Notes under the pieces: generated by a model
What the model was told of the DNA's origin: nothing
Database searches by the model: none
The model's input: only the letters and a program-made list of their open reading frames with translations
Made by a program: the position numbers and the translations under genes
Shown here: piece after piece, positions 12,919 to 13,272 of the stretch
Position numbering within the stretch: position 1 is the first letter of the stretch
Layout of the letters: every line of letters starts with the position of its first letter
Assembly: GCA_036381125.1 (NCBI GenBank)
Contig: DASVDK010000135.1
Coordinates: 1-13,272 of the forward strand
Direction of reading: 5' to 3'
Length of the DNA stretch: 13,272 nucleotides
Source: DASVDK01 sp036381125 [NCBI: Thermodesulfobacteriota bacterium]
Lineage (GTDB): Bacteria > DASVDK01

Positions 12919-13272
12919 GCGCCACCCGTCCGGCCCGGCCCGGCCGGGAAAATGGAAAGGCCTGACCCCATGGAAAATGGAAAGGCCTGACCCCGGGCCG
13001 CTCGCGCGAGGGCGACGAGCCGCTCCGGGTCGTCCCACGAGGGCGTCTCGCCGGGGCGCCAGCGCGCGCGCACGAACCCCCGCGCGTCCACGAGGAACTC
13101 CACCGGTCCTTCGCCGGCCCCGCCGAGCCGCGCATACACGCCGGCCGTCTCGGCGTCCTGCGGCAGGACGACGTCGACGCCGGCCTCGTGGAGCGTCGGC
13201 GCGAGCCGCTCGAGCGCCGCGCGCCGCGCGTCGCCGCTGCCGCGCGGCAGGATCGCCACGAGCGCCGCCCGG
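12915..13272 (-). CDS. C-terminal part of a CopD/redoxin-like protein, 5' end outside window
   Basis: The frame is open through base 13272 and stops at TAG 12917-12915, sharing bases with the ddl stop in a convergent CTAG. The visible text (LVAILPRG, then VDVVLPQDAETAGVYARL, GPVEFLVDARGFVRARWRPG, SWDDPERLVALARAA) resembles the C-terminal thioredoxin-like domain seen fused to CopD copper-resistance membrane proteins, where family text reads ...EFLIDRQGYLRARW.PG...W.D...L... (from memory). A GTG at 13259 is in frame but is more likely internal. The last 24 or so residues (GQAFPFSMG, GSGLSIF, ...) are encoded by the duplicated repeat at 12947-12994, so the native C-terminus was probably replaced or extended. 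Confidence 0.5.
   Translation of the reverse strand, partial: RAALVAILPRGSGDARRAALERLAPTLHEAGVDVVLPQDAETAGVYARLGGAGEGPVEFLVDARGFVRARWRPGETPSWDDPERLVALARAARGQAFPFSMGSGLSIFPAGPGRTGGA
12947..12994. repeat. Tandem duplication, two identical 23-bp copies at 25-bp period
   Basis: The 23-mer at 12947-12969 recurs exactly at 12972-12994; its core is GGAAAGGCCTGACCCC preceded by an AAAAT. It is much more A/T-rich than the surrounding sequence. From memory, motifs of the type GGGGTCAGGCCTTTCCATTTT are scattered in many proteobacterial and metagenomic genomes near Y1/RAYT transposases. It lies between convergent genes and runs into the 3' coding end of the minus-strand gene. Confidence 0.8.

Noticed and set aside
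10944-12965. Long plus-strand ORF (673 codons) across the gamma-lyase and ddl genes
   Set aside because: Out-of-frame shadow rich in R, G, A and P that spans two well-supported genes in another frame.

Overview
The window is chromosomal DNA from a very GC-rich bacterium. Both flanks have strongly G/C-ending codons, dense gene packing and GTG starts. The repertoire (5-oxoprolinase subunits, XdhC, CinA, Ddl, PLP enzymes, a CopD-like fragment) and promoter style would fit a soil or groundwater lineage such as Rokubacteria or a deltaproteobacterium-like group. That is inference; no rRNA or other taxonomic marker is present.

Layout. (1) 1-2320, minus strand: a tight operon xdhC-like, pxpB (kipI), pxpC (kipA, cut by the window edge). 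(2) 2409-3934, plus strand: an internally deleted maltose O-acetyltransferase remnant whose stop overlaps the start of a full-length cinA; the CinA C-terminal amidase domain seems to have lost its active site. (3) 3935-7931: an accessory island with visibly lower GC and more ordinary codon use. It holds a frameshifted gene of a DUF6998-like family, another decayed coding remnant, an intact two-gene module (Xre HTH plus ImmA/IrrE protease, followed by a DUF4411 PIN-like protein) that looks like a toxin-antitoxin or immunity-type pair, non-coding or decayed DNA with a strong hairpin, and a frameshifted REP-associated (RAYT/IS200-like) transposase. (4) 8070-8295: a purine-rich degenerate tandem array of about 12 units of 17, 19 or 21 bp, ending on the stop codon of the next gene. 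(5) 8294-11691: PLP-enzyme cluster. A class-V aminotransferase-fold enzyme and a threonine dehydratase-like enzyme overlap by 4 nt on the minus strand; a Cys/Met-metabolism gamma-lyase/synthase diverges from them across only 33 bp. (6) 11812-12918: D-alanine-D-alanine ligase with a plausible promoter. (7) 12915-13272: the 3' end of a convergent CopD/redoxin-like gene whose last codons are supplied by a 25-bp-period duplicated repeat.

Working together: pxpB and pxpC belong to the ATP-dependent 5-oxoprolinase (with PxpA, presumably just outside the window). The PLP cluster is a sulfur/hydroxy-amino-acid degradation locus; both a threonine dehydratase and a methionine gamma-lyase would yield 2-oxobutyrate. 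The island between cinA and the PLP cluster carries mobile-element debris and is the most likely place for something poorly described. The clearest candidates for a second look are the 226-bp repeat array, the Xre-ImmA/PIN pair with its duplicated start-region motif, and the divergent 33-bp regulatory gap.
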